From positions 1,436,001 to 1,500,000 of the forward strand of contig JAULSN010000004.1 in the NCBI GenBank assembly GCA_033439765.1: a stretch of 64,000 bases of DNA, written 5' to 3'. Numbering within the stretch: position 1 is the stretch's first letter; every line of letters starts with the position of its first letter. A program made the translations under genes and the position numbers. The notes beneath the pieces are model-generated. The model made no database searches and was not told the origin of the DNA. It saw nothing but the letters and a program-made list of their open reading frames with translations. This DNA comes from Lasiosphaeria ovina (lineage: Eukaryota; Ascomycota; Sordariomycetes; Sordariales; Lasiosphaeriaceae). Shown in pieces: positions 45,022 through 56,161 of this stretch.

Positions 45022-45092
45022 GGCAGCGTGGCCGAATGCTTGAGGTGTTCTAGAAGTCTGGGGGCTTTGGGGACTCGATGGCGTGCGAGTAT
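45022..45092 (+). pseudogene. Decayed tRNA-Ser-like relic
   Basis: GGCAGCGTGGCCGAATGCTT is close to the 5' half of fungal tRNA-Ser (expected GAGTGGTTAAGG in the D arm). It is followed by CTAGAAGTCTGG, similar to an AGA anticodon arm but with the 5' side of the stem shortened. A variable-arm-like GGGCTTTGGGG follows, but no intact TTCGA T loop or matching acceptor 3' strand is present. This fits a degenerate tRNA gene; it is a by-eye call. Confidence 0.4.
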
Positions 45093-45533
45093 AGACGAGG
45101 TCTGGGCGCGTCGGCCAGTGTCTGCTTCGGGAAGGTGAAACGAGGGCGAGAGGGTCGCCATCCCACGCCCAGCCCTGCGTAGCGGGATGGGCCTAGGGCC
45201 AAGCCCCCGGTGCGGCAGTTGGACACAGCCTGGGGGTGGCTGCGCGCCTTGGCGTCCATCTTTGCTCACCTGCGGTCTCATCGCGCGCCATGTCGTGATG
45301 GCATCGGCCAACGCCAATGCCACCTCCCGCATCCGTTCAGCCCAAGGTGCTAACTAGCATGACACCAGCTGACTGAATCTCAGACTGCAACTGCACTATG
45401 ACCAGATACGTCTGCGTAAATGGAAAGAGGCAGAGCTGGCATGGTTGGCTGCATGTCGACAAATCAATTACCAATGCAATGCCCTGAGTGAGAGCATCAG
45501 AGCGTAGTCTCACTTGAGACGGATCACCTCACA

Positions 45534-45540
45534 TATATAA
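45534..45540 (+). promoter_or_regulatory. TATA box of carboxypeptidase gene
   Basis: TATATAA 83 nt before the ATG at 45623, in a position typical for a core promoter. Confidence 0.55.
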
Positions 45541-45622
45541 GAGTCTTGCCCGCCAGGCTGGACATGACTCTGAGCATGTCGACACTGCCCTCGCCACAGC
45601 CCAACAGGAAACTCACCGAGAC

Positions 45623-47056
45623 ATGAAGCTCTCGTCAGCCGTCATCGGGCTCTTGGCCACCCTCGCCTTGGGGGCCTCGGTGCCAAAGCTTGAGAAGAAG
45701 ATCACGTACAGCGGGTACCGGGCCTTCCGCATTGCGACGCATCACGATGCCGCTCTGATCAAGGCTAAGCTGGCGCCCCTCGCCGCCGTGCCCTTCAACC
45801 TCGACACGAGCGTGCATCTCGACGTGGCCATCCCGCCCGAGGAGATTGCCGCCTTTGAGGCCCTCGGGCTGGAGACTGAGGTGCTGCACAAGGATCTGGG
45901 AGCAGATATTGCCGCCGAGGGCAAGTTTGGCACGTACGACGGTATGTACCTGCCCAGCTTGGTTATTGGCCTCCCTTCGCACTCTAACAACCCAGCTCAC
46001 AAATACACACACAGTCACGGCCCAGGCCATCCCCAGCCTGACGTGGTTCAACGCGTACCACGCGTACGCGGACCACGTCAAGTTCTTCAGCGACCTGGAG
46101 GCGGCGTTCCCGGCCAACTCGGAGCTCATCACGGCCGGCACGTCGTTCCAGGGCCGCTCCCTCTTCGGTATCCACCTCTGGGGCAGCGGCGGCAAGGGCT
46201 CCAAGCCCGCCGTCTACTTCCACGGCACCGTCCATGCACGTGAATGGATCTCGGCCAAGGTGGTCGAGTACATTACGTACAGCCTGCTCACGCAGTACGG
46301 CAACACCACCGACACGACTGCCAAGACCATCCTGGACAAATACGACTTTTACATTCTGCCGTTTGTCAACCCGGACGGTATGTTCCCAGTTGTCTGCCTT
46401 TTAGCTAGACTTGCGGACTTCATGAATAATGTTAGCTGACATTCATCTTTACTTGCCCAGGCTTCGTGTACACGCAGACCAACGACCGGCTGTGGCGCAA
46501 GAACCGGCAGACAAGGTCAACGTCGTCGTGCGTGGGCACCGACGTCAACCGCAACTGGCCATGGAAGTGGGAGCTGACCAACGGCGCCTCAACCAACCCG
46601 TGCGACGAGACGTACAAGGGGCTTGCGGCGGGCGACACGCCCGAGAACAAGGGCCTCGTGGCATTGACGTCCCAGCTCAAGGCTAGCAAGGGCATCAAGC
46701 TGTTTATCGACTGGCACAGTTACGGGCAGTACATCCTGCTGCCCTACGGCTACAACTGCGCGCTGAGGGCGTCCAACCACGCCCGCCAGACGACCCTGGC
46801 CTCGGGCCTGGCTGCGCGCATCGCCCTGTCGTACGGCACGCGCTTCACTTACGGCCCGTCGTGCTCGACTCTGTATGCTACAACAGGGGCCAGTGTGGAC
46901 TATGTGACCGACGTCGGCCTGGCCGAGCTGGCGTGGACGATCGAGCTGAGGCCGACGGGGTCGGGCAGCGGCGGCTTTGTGCTGGCGGCCTCGCAGATCC
47001 TGCCGTCGGCCATTGAGCAGTGGGAGGGCATGAAGTATCTTCTGACTACCATGTGA
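45623..47056 (+). CDS. Secreted M14 zinc carboxypeptidase (A-type)
   Basis: Three exons, 45623..45941, 46015..46377 and 46461..47056, give 425 aa. The signal peptide MKLSSAVIGLLATLALGAS is followed by an activation propeptide (about 20-105). The M14 catalytic domain has zinc ligands His180 and Glu183 in GTVHAREWISA and His313 in IDWHSYGQ, catalytic Glu389 in AWTIELRPTG, and the substrate-binding GTDVNRNWPWKW block. The length and inhibitory prodomain fit pancreatic-type procarboxypeptidase relatives of fungi (MCPA-like). It removes C-terminal, probably hydrophobic, residues from peptides outside the cell. All three exons join in phase through GT-AG introns of 73 and 83 nt. Confidence 0.95.
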
Positions 47057-47477
47057 AGGAGGAAGGACTAGACACACGTGGAAATATCAAGACGTAGCTT
47101 TTCTCTTCCATGACGTCCCCTGAATGGCGCCTAAATTCATTTATGGTCACAAACAGTTCCCCTTGGTGATTGGAGGCCTTTTCAAGTCCTTTCATTCTAC
47201 CCGTCATTTGCGTGTGCATTCAGCTCCGTTCATTATCAAAGATGGGATATGAAGCCATTAATAAGGACATCATGATGAGAAAAAGCTAAGAAAGAAAGTA
47301 CATGCAATGATAGGTATGCAGACAGCCAAAACACGCCACCCGCTTTCGCCCAAACTGAACGGGACGGACCTGACGCCCTGACCTCATATTCACTTGTCAA
47401 TATTGTCGCTCACTTTCATGCCATCCCCCTCCCCCACCTCGGCCAAAATCGCACTCTGGATATCCGACGGATGGCCA

Positions 47478-47498
47478 CCCCCCCCCCCCCCCCCCCCC
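47478..47498. repeat. Poly(C) tract, 21 bp
   Basis: Uninterrupted C21. Length is likely approximate because such runs are error-prone in sequencing. Confidence 0.9.
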
Positions 47499-48282
47499 GA
47501 GTGACACGGTCATCGCGATCTGGCGGTCAACTCAACCATTCCCCTCCTGCCGCCCAGCAAATCCGAATACCCGCCTACGCATTGATGACCAACAAACAAC
47601 CTGAACTAGACATTCCCTGCCCATTTGGAGAAGCAGAGGTTGCCCTTCACACCACCACCCCTCTTTGCCAAGAGTCGGTCGTCGGCCCCTCTGGTCTAGA
47701 CCTCGCCGCCAAGATAACAAGGACCTTCATGATTGACTAGACGTTCAGCTGCACAGGAGCCTTGTCTAAGCCACTGGAGCGAAACCCTCGCGCTAGATAC
47801 CCCATTGGCCATGTGGCGCTGGAATCTGAGCTGGGCCAAGGGACGGCAGAAGTGAGCGATCGGATTTACACTTGGAATCACACATCGTCATGTGTTGCAT
47901 GGGCACAACCAAGAATCCATGCACCGCAAACTGGCCAATCCGAGGGGCCACAAAGCCGCTAGGCTCTTGCTAGCTTGGCAATATACTTGGCGATTGGCGT
48001 TCAGGCAGCCGTTCGGCCCATAGGGCTGAGCGAGCCAAGCGATTCGACACCCCCATCGATGGACGAGAGGGGATAAGCCAAGGGCAAGTTATTGGAAGGT
48101 GAGGGGATCTTGACCCATCCCGGTACATATTGGACGCCGCATTTATTGGCATCCCACCAACATACAGAGAGGGTTGAAAAGTGGCGCCAGAACTGGGTGC
48201 TGTGTCGCAAGCTGTCAGAAGCTACCTGGCTTGTCCAATGGTTCTTGGCCTTGGGTTGGTGCTAGATTAATTTAACCACAGG

Positions 48283-48290
48283 TATATAAA
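48283..48290 (+). promoter_or_regulatory. TATA box of subtilase gene
   Basis: TATATAAA 161 nt upstream of the ATG at 48451. Confidence 0.5.
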
Positions 48291-48450
48291 TCTGACCACG
48301 AGATGCTCTCTCATCCAGCCCCTACTAATTACGTTCCCACTGCGTTCGGTCCATTGAAACCAAGTGAGCCTTTACTTCAACCCCTTTCATCTCAAAATCG
48401 CACTGCAACGGATTTGCCAACGGCCATAGCCTCCCTGAGACCTCGTCGCC

Positions 48451-50728
48451 ATGACCATCATCACCATCAACGGCAACTCCCTCGACCCCGAGGCGCCGGC
48501 TCTCCAAGCCTTCGGTCTTGTCCAGGAAACTGCCCAGGACTCGGACTACATTCTAATCCAGACCAACGGTCCCCTCACGAAGGATGTCAAGCGAGAGCTT
48601 GTCGAGAAGCAGGCCGTCATCCAGGAGAAGGTGTCGGACGACACGTATCTCTGCAAATACACGCCCGAGGTGTGTTGCCCCCGGTTTTGTTTGGTTTGTA
48701 GAGCTAATCAATCTGAAAATCTGGCAGAACCTCTCCGACATCCGCGCACTGCCCTTCATCACGTATGCCAACGTCTACCAGCCGCACTTTGTCATTGACG
48801 CGCGCCTCAAGGAGACGACAAACCCGGCCTCGCCGCCACAGGCCTTCTTGCCGGCCCCGGCTGCCACCTCGCGCCTGGTGACGGTAGACGTCCAGTTCCA
48901 CTCCGACGTCACCGTGACTCCCGAGCTGACCAGCGCCCTTGCGGCGGCGGTACGCCTCGACGAGGAGTTCCTGGCCGCTGAGGACCACAAGGCGCGCATT
49001 GCCGTGCAGCGCCGGTACCTGGCCGACGTAGCCGCGCTGGACGCGGTCAAGAGCATCCGCGAAGTGCACCCCGTCAAGCTGCACAACAACGTGGCGCGCA
49101 GCATTCTCAACGCGCACCGCGTGGCGCACCCCGTCAACGGCACGCAGTACGAGGGCGAGGGCCAGGTCGTGTGCGTGTCGGACACGGGCTTCGACAAGGG
49201 CTCGCTGGACGCGGCCAAGGTGCCCGATTCCTTCAAAGACGGGTCGCGCGTGCGCGTCAAGGCGCTGTACGCGCTGGGGCGCAAGGAGACGCGCAAGCGC
49301 AACGGCACCGTAGTCCCGGCCACGTCGTCGGACCCCGACGGCCACGGCACGCACGTGTGCGGGTCGGTTCTCGGCGACAGCACGTCGGCGGCCATGGGCG
49401 GGCGCATCCAGGGCACGGCGCCCAAGGCCACGCTGGTCATGCAGTCGCTGCTCGACGCGCGCGGCGCCCTGGGCGGCATCCCGCCCGACCTCAAGACGCT
49501 GTTCGCGCAGCCGTACGCCGACCACGGCGCGCGCATCCACACCAGCAGTTGGGGCGCGGCGCCCGACCCGTGGGAGCAGATCCCGTACGACGCCAGCTCC
49601 AAGGAGATTGACGAGTTCGTGGCCACACACCGCGACATGGTGATCCTGTTCGCGGCCGGCAACGACGGGCAGGACCGCGACCGCAACGGCCTGGTCGACG
49701 CGAAGCAGGTCATGTCGGAGGCGGCGGCCAAGAACTGCATCTCGGTGGGCGCGTCCGAGTCGCTGCGGCCCGAGCAGAAGCGCATCTACTCCATGTGGGG
49801 GTTCGGCAGCAAGCCGCTGTCGACGGACAACGTGGCCAACCGCGCCGAGGGCATGGCGGCGTTTTCGTCGCGCGGCCCGACGGTCGAGGGCCGCGTCAAG
49901 CCCGACGTGGTGGCGCCGGGCACGTGCATCCTGTCGACGCGCAGCTCGATGCCGGGCGTGGCCGACACGCAGGACTGGGGCGTCAGCAAGGACGCCAAGT
50001 TCATGTTCGAGGGCGGCACGTCCATGGCCACGCCGCTGGTGGCCGGCTGCGTGGCCGTGCTGCGCGAGACGCTGGTCAAGAACGGCACGCCCAGCCCCAG
50101 CGCCGCGCTGGTCAAGGCCCTGCTCATCAACGGCGCCGTCGAGCTCCCCGGCCAGTACAACCCGTCCGAGGCCGGCAAGAGCCCTAACGACTCGAGCGGC
50201 TGGGGACGCGTCGACGTGGCCAACAGCGTCGTCATCCCCGATGATGCTGCCGCCGCCGCCGCTGCCGCCGACGACGACGGGACCAAGGTTACGGCCGACG
50301 GCACCGCCGGGTTCCGAGACGAAGTGGCCGGCGAGGGCCTTGACACGTTTGACGAGTTCCAGTTCGTGATTCCAGTCAAGGGGCCGGGCCCGGCGACGCT
50401 CAAGGTGACGCTCGTGTGGACGGACCCGGCGGGGCCGTCGCTGCAGAACGACCTCGACCTGATCGTGGTGGCGGCCGACGGGGCGACGGAGCGGCACGGC
50501 AACAAGGGCGCGCAGAGCTTCCCGGCCAAGACGACGGCGCAGCGCGACGCCGACGAGGCCGCCACCCCGGCGCTTTCGCACGGCGACGAGCCGTTCGACC
50601 GCATCAACAACGTCGAGCAGGTCGTCTGGGAGGCCGTCGGCGCTGGCGACGTGGCCGTCATTGTGCGTGCCCACAATGTCGGCTTGGTCGGGCAGACGTT
50701 TGCGCTGGCTTGGAAGATTTACTACTAA
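48451..50728 (+). CDS. Subtilisin-like serine peptidase (S8, Kp43-like), no signal peptide
   Basis: Two exons, 48451..48669 and 48728..50728, give 739 aa. The catalytic triad is complete: Asp225 in VVCVSDTGFD, His279 in DPDGHGTHVCG and Ser505 in FEGGTSMATPL; the oxyanion Asn lies in FAAGNDGQ. The C-terminal part (about 600-739, VKGPGPATLKVTLVWTDPAG) is a jelly-roll domain as in Kp43-type subtilases. The N-terminus MTIITINGNSLDPEAPALQA has no signal peptide and no standard I9 propeptide is obvious, so the protein is predicted intracellular or secreted by an unconventional route. The gene is very GC-rich, which leaves a spurious 656-codon open frame on the other strand. Confidence 0.9.
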
Positions 50729-51571
50729 GTACCAAGTACAATTGGTTCAATGACTGCAAGCTGTCGGGGGGGGGGGGGATGGAATGCGAATTCTTCATCA
50801 TTAATCATGAAATTATGGACACGTTCAGTGGACTAAGGTAGTGATGATGTACTCTGCTGGCATCTAACTCGACGCCTCTGGCTTTCTCCCCGTCACAAAC
50901 GCGCTGTGGCACATCACATCACATCAGAAATTGCCGTGACAGTAGCTGACGCCCTGGAGAGACTTACGTGTACGTGTACAGGTGGATCTGTTGGTCTCGA
51001 GCTCCTCGCGCACCTTGGCCAGGAGGACCTGGAACTCGTCGTTGGCCTCGAAGAAGCTCGGTTAAACAAAATGTCTCCAAGCGGACCAGAGTCGACCACC
51101 CTTCTGGAACCAGTGGGAACTCGGCATGGCAGCCCGGCCAGTGCACATGCAGACTGTATGATTCGCATTCTGCAACTGGTCAGCTTGAGAATTGAGAATA
51201 CGACACGTGGAGTATTTACCCCAGCAGGGTTAGCGGCCCCCTAATTATCCCCATCCGACCTAGGTCAAGTCTGACGACAAGAGTTGCCTGTCGCCAAAAC
51301 TACTACCTAGGTCTAGTTCTAGTCCTACCGGCCTCGACTCCACGTGCCCACTCTGCCCCAGCGACTGGTACTGTAGCAAGTCGTGGTGTCTGCTGATGAC
51401 TTGCCCAAAATGCATGGCAACTATTGTATGCGCTGATAAAGGCAAGGCACGGCGATACGTAATGAGATAGTTGCAGTGGTGCTTGCAACCTTGGTCCGCG
51501 TTCACTCCGCTCCCCTCCATCCGGTCCCCGCGTCAAGCAGTGCAGGTCCGACCGTCGGACCAGTCGAGAGG
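50729..51571. other. Intergenic with possible exon relic
   Basis: 0.84 kb between the subtilase stop and the P450 start. It contains a G13 run (50766-50778) and a minus-strand segment near 50960-51055 that looks like an isolated exon. No complete gene. Confidence 0.5.
50961..51055 (-). pseudogene. Possible orphan exon or gene relic
   Basis: On the minus strand this reads FFEANDEFQVLLAKVREELE and then TNRSTCTRT, with GC-rich coding-like composition, ending at a consensus GTAAGT donor near 50968. No matching partner exons are visible on either side, and the product is not recognised. It may be a relic of a lost gene next to the cluster. Confidence 0.25.
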
Positions 51572-53494
51572 ATGGACCGCCTCGGCCTCGACCTCGGCTT
51601 TGCCGTCGCCGTCGCCGTCGTCGCCGGTGCCGCCGCAGCCGGTGCCTTGTACGCCGTCTTGGGCGGCATCCGGCGCCTGTGGTTCGATAAACTCTCCGCG
51701 TTTCCCGGCCCGAAGTTCGCCGCCCTGACGCTGTGGAACGAGTTTTACTGGGACGTGATCAAGCGGGGGACCTTTATGTGGAAGATTGAGGAGATGCACC
51801 AAGCTTACGGTAAGACCCCTATCTATTTATAATTATTTCCCCCAAAGCACTATAGTCCGTTGGCGAGGTCATCAGCTTGTAAATCAATAATTATTTGGGG
51901 AAAGACACGGGGGCTTCTTGATTAATTATACATGCACGGCCCATTGTCAGGATCAACCCGTACGAGCTGCACATCCTCGACCCAGACTTCTACGATGAGC
52001 TGTACGCCTCTAACCGGAAACTCGACAAGTACCGCTGGTGGACCAACCTGGCCGGCGCAGACGGCAGCGGCTTCTCGACCGTTCCCCACGAGCTGCACCG
52101 CATGCGCCGTGGCGCCATCAGCCCCTTCTTTTCGGTGCGGTCCGTTACCCAGCTCGAGCCCCTGATCCAGTCCAAGGTCGAGAAGCTCTGCGCCCGCTTC
52201 GATGCCCTCGCCGGCACCGCCGAGGTCGTGCGCATCGACGCCGCCTTCATGGCCCTGACAATGGACATCATTTGCGACTACGCCTTCGCCAGAGACCCAA
52301 ACTTCCTCGACGTGCCCGACTTCAAGCTCGTGTGGAAGCAGACCATCATCGGCGCCTTTGAGGGCGGCGCCCTGGGCCGCCAGTTTCCCTGGGCGTTGCC
52401 GCTGATGAAGAGACTACCCGTCTCGGCCGTCTTCGCCATCAACCCGTCCGTCGGCCACCTGTTCCAGTGGCAGGCGCGCGTCAAGGCCCAGGTCAAGCCC
52501 ATTCTGGACGGCACCGAGGAGCAGTCCCTGAAAGAGGGAGCCGCCGCCGCCGCCGCCGCCGCCCCGCGGACCATCTTCCACGCGCTCCGCGACAGCGACC
52601 TGCCGGCCGAGGAGAAGATGCTGCAGCGCCTGTGCGACGAGGGCGAGATTTTGACAGGGGCCGGCTCCGAGACCACGGCGCAGACGCTCACGCGCACCAT
52701 GTTCTACCTCAAACACGTTCCCGAGACCCTGGCCAAGCTGCGTGCCGAGCTGGACCGCGCGATCCCCGACGCCGCTGCCATCCCTCCTTGGGCCGAGCTA
52801 CAGGCGCTGCCGTATCTGGTAACTAATTACGCCGGAAAGACTGTGTACAGTCTGTGTCGTCGATGCTAACTGGCGATTCCGTGGTTGGGTTAGGCGGCCG
52901 TCATCAAAGAAGGACTCCGGCTCTCGTACGGCACTACGACGCGCTTGCCACGCATAGCCCGCGAAGACATCAAGTACAAGAACTACACCATCCCGGCTGG
53001 CGTGCGTATTTACCAGTACCCAGTTTTCCATTCACGCTGGTTCGGTGGATAGTCTGTTAACCAATATGAAAAAAAAAAAAAAAAACAGACTCCCGTTTCA
53101 GAGACGCCCTACTTTGTCCTGATGCACGCCGGCGTCTTCCCCGAACCCACGCAATTCAAGCCGGAGCGGTGGCTGCAGCCGGGCGCGCGGCTCGACAAGT
53201 ATCTGGTCTCGTTTGGGCGGGGCACAAGGCGGTGTCTCGGCATCAAGTAAGTAATATGTCTTCCATCTCCGTCTCTCGTCGTTCGCTTGTGCCGCAGCAG
53301 CCAGCTAACCAACGGGTCGGCCTAGCCTAACGCAAGCCGAACTGTATCTTGCGCTCTCGACCGTCGTGCGCAGATTCGACTGGGACATGTTCGAGACGGG
53401 GCTCGACGACGTGTTCTGCAAGCACGATTTCTTCGTCGCCGTTGCCGATCTCGATAGCAAGGGCGTGCGGGCAACCTTTCGTGCTAGGGTGTAG
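51572..53494 (+). CDS. Cytochrome P450 monooxygenase; first intron lacks an AG acceptor
   Basis: Five exons, 51572..51809, 51938..52818, 52894..53001, 53089..53246 and 53326..53494, give 517 aa. An N-terminal membrane anchor lies at about 8-34. I-helix AGSETTAQT, K-helix KEGLRL (ExxR), the PERW motif in FKPERW and the haem loop FGRGTRRCLGI with its Cys ligand are all intact. Exons 2-5 join cleanly. Intron 1 begins with a good GTAAGA at 51810, but conservation (YGPIVRINPYELHI) demands rejoining at 51938, where the intron ends in GCAC, not AG. The next AG (51950) would shift the frame. The sequence is therefore mutated, misread or non-canonically spliced. Location beside the PKS genes suggests tailoring oxidation of a polyketide. 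Confidence 0.85.
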
Positions 53495-53970
53495 ATGTTG
53501 CGGTAACGCAAAGTCGATTCCGTGTCCCAGTTTCAAAATTCCTGTCATGCTGTGGATATAGAACCTAGCCGTGAATTTACTGGAGGAAACGTCGAGACTG
53601 GCGCATCGATGCTTCGCCGCTTTCGACTTAATTAATGGTCATCTCTCTCATAGAGAGTCATAATTACGGCATCCGGATAATGATAATCAGCATCCAAGAT
53701 ACGGCGCCCCTCGGCAATGTGAGTAGCAGTAATTTGCCCATTTTTATTGTAATTGGGTGAGGTGTTATTGATGTTGGCCCACTTGACGACCATGAAGCGA
53801 CATATCAAGTCTTAATCAGAATGACTCATCCTTGGCACGCTCTACAAAAGACCTACCCACTTCCTCCTCATCAGTCTACGACGTTTGTGATCTTGGATCA
53901 GATCACACCCACCCACCCAGGTCCCAGACAGCAACGATTCAAATAACCTCAGCAACACGGAACAGAAAGG
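53495..53970. other. Intergenic
   Basis: 0.48 kb between P450 and methyltransferase, both plus strand; AT-rich, presumed promoter of the methyltransferase. No gene. Confidence 0.6.
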
Positions 53971-54784
53971 ATGGCGTCTCCCCGCAGAGAAGGAAACAGC
54001 CAGGTCAGATACCTGGACACGACAACAGCCTACGACCTGTGGTATGTCTGCACCTTCCAGCTTTTATTCGCTCTCATAATTAACCCTCAACAGGTCAGAG
54101 GTGTACGACACGGACGGCAACTTCCTGCAGGCGCTCGACTCGGCCGAGGTGGAGATTCTGCTGCCCAAGCTGGTCGCCGCCGTCGACTCGCCCAAGCCGT
54201 GGACGCTAGTCGACCTCGGCTGCGGCACGGGACGCAACACGGCGCGCCTCGTGCAGATCCCTGACTCCCACATCATCGCCCTCGACCTCAGCCCCAAGAT
54301 GCTCGACGTCGCTCGCAAGCGGCTCGACGGCGCAGACACCACCACGCACGAGACCAGCCGCGTTACGCTGCAGGTGTTCGACGTCCTGGACGCAGCAGCA
54401 GGCGCATCGTCTCCCGCGCGCAGCGCCGACGCGGTCGTGTCGACGCTGGTGGTGGAGCACGTGCCGCTGGCGGCGTACTTCGCGGCGGCGGCGGGCATGC
54501 TGAAGCCGGGCGGGTTGTTGCTGCTCACAAACATGCACTCGGACATGGGCCGCATCAGCCAGGCCGGCTTCGTCGACCCCGCGACCGGCGACAAGATCCG
54601 CCCGCAGAGCTACGCCCACTCGGTCGCCGACGTCGTGGCCGAGGCCGCCCGCCACGGCCTGGCTGTCGCGTCGGCGTTCGAGGAGCGCTGCGTCACCGAG
54701 GACAATTACCGCCTGTTTGGGCTGCGGGCCAAGAAGTGGGTGGGCGTGCGCGTGTGGTACGGTGGCATTTTGCGCAAGATCTGA
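53971..54784 (+). CDS. Class I SAM-dependent methyltransferase
   Basis: Two exons, 53971..54041 and 54094..54784, give 253 aa; the intron splits a Trp codon (TG/G) to restore YDLWSEVYDTDGNFLQALD. The SAM-binding motif I is LVDLGCGTGRNTARL (about 70-84), followed by the acidic IIALDLSPKMLDVARKRL loop and the post-motif VSTLVVEHVPLAAYFAAAAG and LKPGGLLLLTNMH. This is the Methyltransf_11/25 type, methylating small molecules. No signal peptide. It sits between P450 and cupin genes, so a tailoring role on the polyketide is likely but unproven. The substrate atom (O, N or C) cannot be told from sequence. Confidence 0.9.
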
Positions 54785-54900
54785 CAGAGACAAAAGATAT
54801 TTGTATCATCAATTGATGTCATGCCTTGATAGAATTGAAAACTCGAAAAAAAAAAAAAATTTACTTTCTTCCCTCTCCACATTTGACTTTTAATTAGAAG

Positions 54901-54919
54901 TAGGTAGGTAGGTAGGTAG
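54901..54919. repeat. TAGG tetranucleotide repeat
   Basis: Nearly five TAGG units between the convergent methyltransferase and cupin genes, one base before the cupin stop codon. Confidence 0.85.
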
Positions 54920-55462
54920 TTACAGGCCAGCCAGATCCTCAGACAGCAGCTTGCCGCCGGCCTCAACGGGCTTGGACTCGAGCGTGACAAACAGCATGCG
55001 GCTGGTCTCGGTGGCGCTCTTGTTCCGCCACAGGTGGTTGGTGCCGCGCTGGACGACCATGTCGCCCCTCTCCAAAACCCTGCTCTCGCCCGAGTCGAGG
55101 ACCAGCTCAGCAGCACCATCAAGCACGACGCCGTAGTCGAGACTGACGGTGCGGTGCATGGGGCTCGCGCCGCCGGGCTGCATCTCGACGATTCGCAGCA
55201 CGCTGCCGCCGGGGATGTAGATGCCCGGCGGCGGCCCCGCCAGGAACGACGAGTACTGCGCCACGTCGGCCCCCGAAGAGAAGTCGGCCGGCAGGCTCGT
55301 CGTTGCGTACCCGAGCTGGAACGACATCTTGCCCATGGCCTGCGTCGGCACCGCTTCGGGGATGCTGGCGTCGAACACGGAGAGCCCGGCGGCGTTGTGG
55401 TCTGTGATGAAGCGGTTGGGGGGGCGAGCCGCGGGGGCGTCTTGGTTCTGGGGCGCGGCCAT
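54920..55462 (-). CDS. Small cupin-domain protein
   Basis: Intronless, 180 aa. The double-stranded beta-helix is seen in two blocks: MQPGGASPMHRTVSLDYGVVLDG and LERGDMVVQRGTNHLWRNKS, corresponding to cupin motifs 1 and 2. The HRT...DYG pattern is typical of fungal cupin_2 proteins found in metabolite clusters; a possible metal site would use the motif 1 His and the motif 2 His. The N-terminus carries RFITDHNAAGLSVF. No signal peptide. Function in the pathway may be a dioxygenase, cyclase, isomerase or a non-catalytic role; no choice is possible here. A (GATGGC)n repeat lies in its promoter. Confidence 0.85.
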   Translation of the reverse strand: MAAPQNQDAPAARPPNRFITDHNAAGLSVFDASIPEAVPTQAMGKMSFQLGYATTSLPADFSSGADVAQYSSFLAGPPPGIYIPGGSVLRIVEMQPGGASPMHRTVSLDYGVVLDGAAELVLDSGESRVLERGDMVVQRGTNHLWRNKSATETSRMLFVTLESKPVEAGGKLLSEDLAGL

Positions 55463-56161
55463 TGTGGTATGCTTTGTGTTTTCTTTGGTGGGTGGTGGTA
55501 GGAGTAGTTAATTTAATGGATTCTGGCCGTGGCAGTTTGTTGTTTTGGTGATGGCGATGGCGATGGCGATGGCGACAAGTCTTGCGTGTTTTGGGCCACC
55601 CCTCAATGTCTTCCGAGTCTCCGAGATGCTGTTATTAACACGCGTATTATTCAGGTCGCCCGGCGCTGACAAATCGAGGTTGTAGGACCCGATGCCACGT
55701 AGGATGTAACGCCCAATTAGTGAGCGGGCAGTTTACAGAGTAGTGATGATGGACGTATTTGGGGTTCAGATCAGAGTAATGTCAGTGCCAGGAAAGCCGG
55801 GTGGAACACGGCACTCGCGTCTTCGCGTCAACCGAAGTCCGAAACAACATCAAGCTCCGGACGACAGTCCGACAATCCGCAGTGGTCCGAGACTTTTCGA
55901 GTAATTGCGGCTAAGCTTTCCCGAGGACGGGGGGCAGAGCAGCAGGATGCCCGGCAGTCGGGAAAGGCCATCACCGATCCGCGTTCGGGGATGAGTTGAC
56001 TTGTGCGACTCGGGCAGCCCAATGGGGATTATTTGGCGGAGTGTCTCAGCCCATGTAAATTGTAACATAATATAACATACCTAGCATAGCGGCATGTGCG
56101 TATTCGAAATGGAGCAATTGGACATGACAAAGCCCTTGCAGAGGACTAATTACCCGAAACC
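55463..56161. other. Divergent promoter region cupin/SDR
   Basis: 0.7 kb between the divergent cupin and SDR genes, able to co-regulate both. No gene or clear regulator site identified. Confidence 0.55.
55549..55576. repeat. GATGGC hexanucleotide repeat
   Basis: Four to five GATGGC units about 90 bp upstream of the cupin start. Confidence 0.9.

Larger units (their letters stand above)
44311..45622. other. Intergenic with tRNA relic
   Basis: 1.3 kb between tRNA-Glu and the carboxypeptidase gene. Holds a polypurine tract, a tRNA-Ser relic and the carboxypeptidase TATA element, each listed separately. No protein gene. Confidence 0.55.
47057..48450. other. Intergenic, 1.4 kb
   Basis: Between two plus-strand peptidase genes. 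A C21 tract and a TATA element are listed separately. No protein gene supported. Confidence 0.6.

Noticed and set aside
48704..50674. 656-codon antisense frame over the subtilase gene
   Set aside because: A by-product of very GC-rich codons; the composition is Arg/Val/Gly-rich with no family, while the sense strand has a full catalytic triad.
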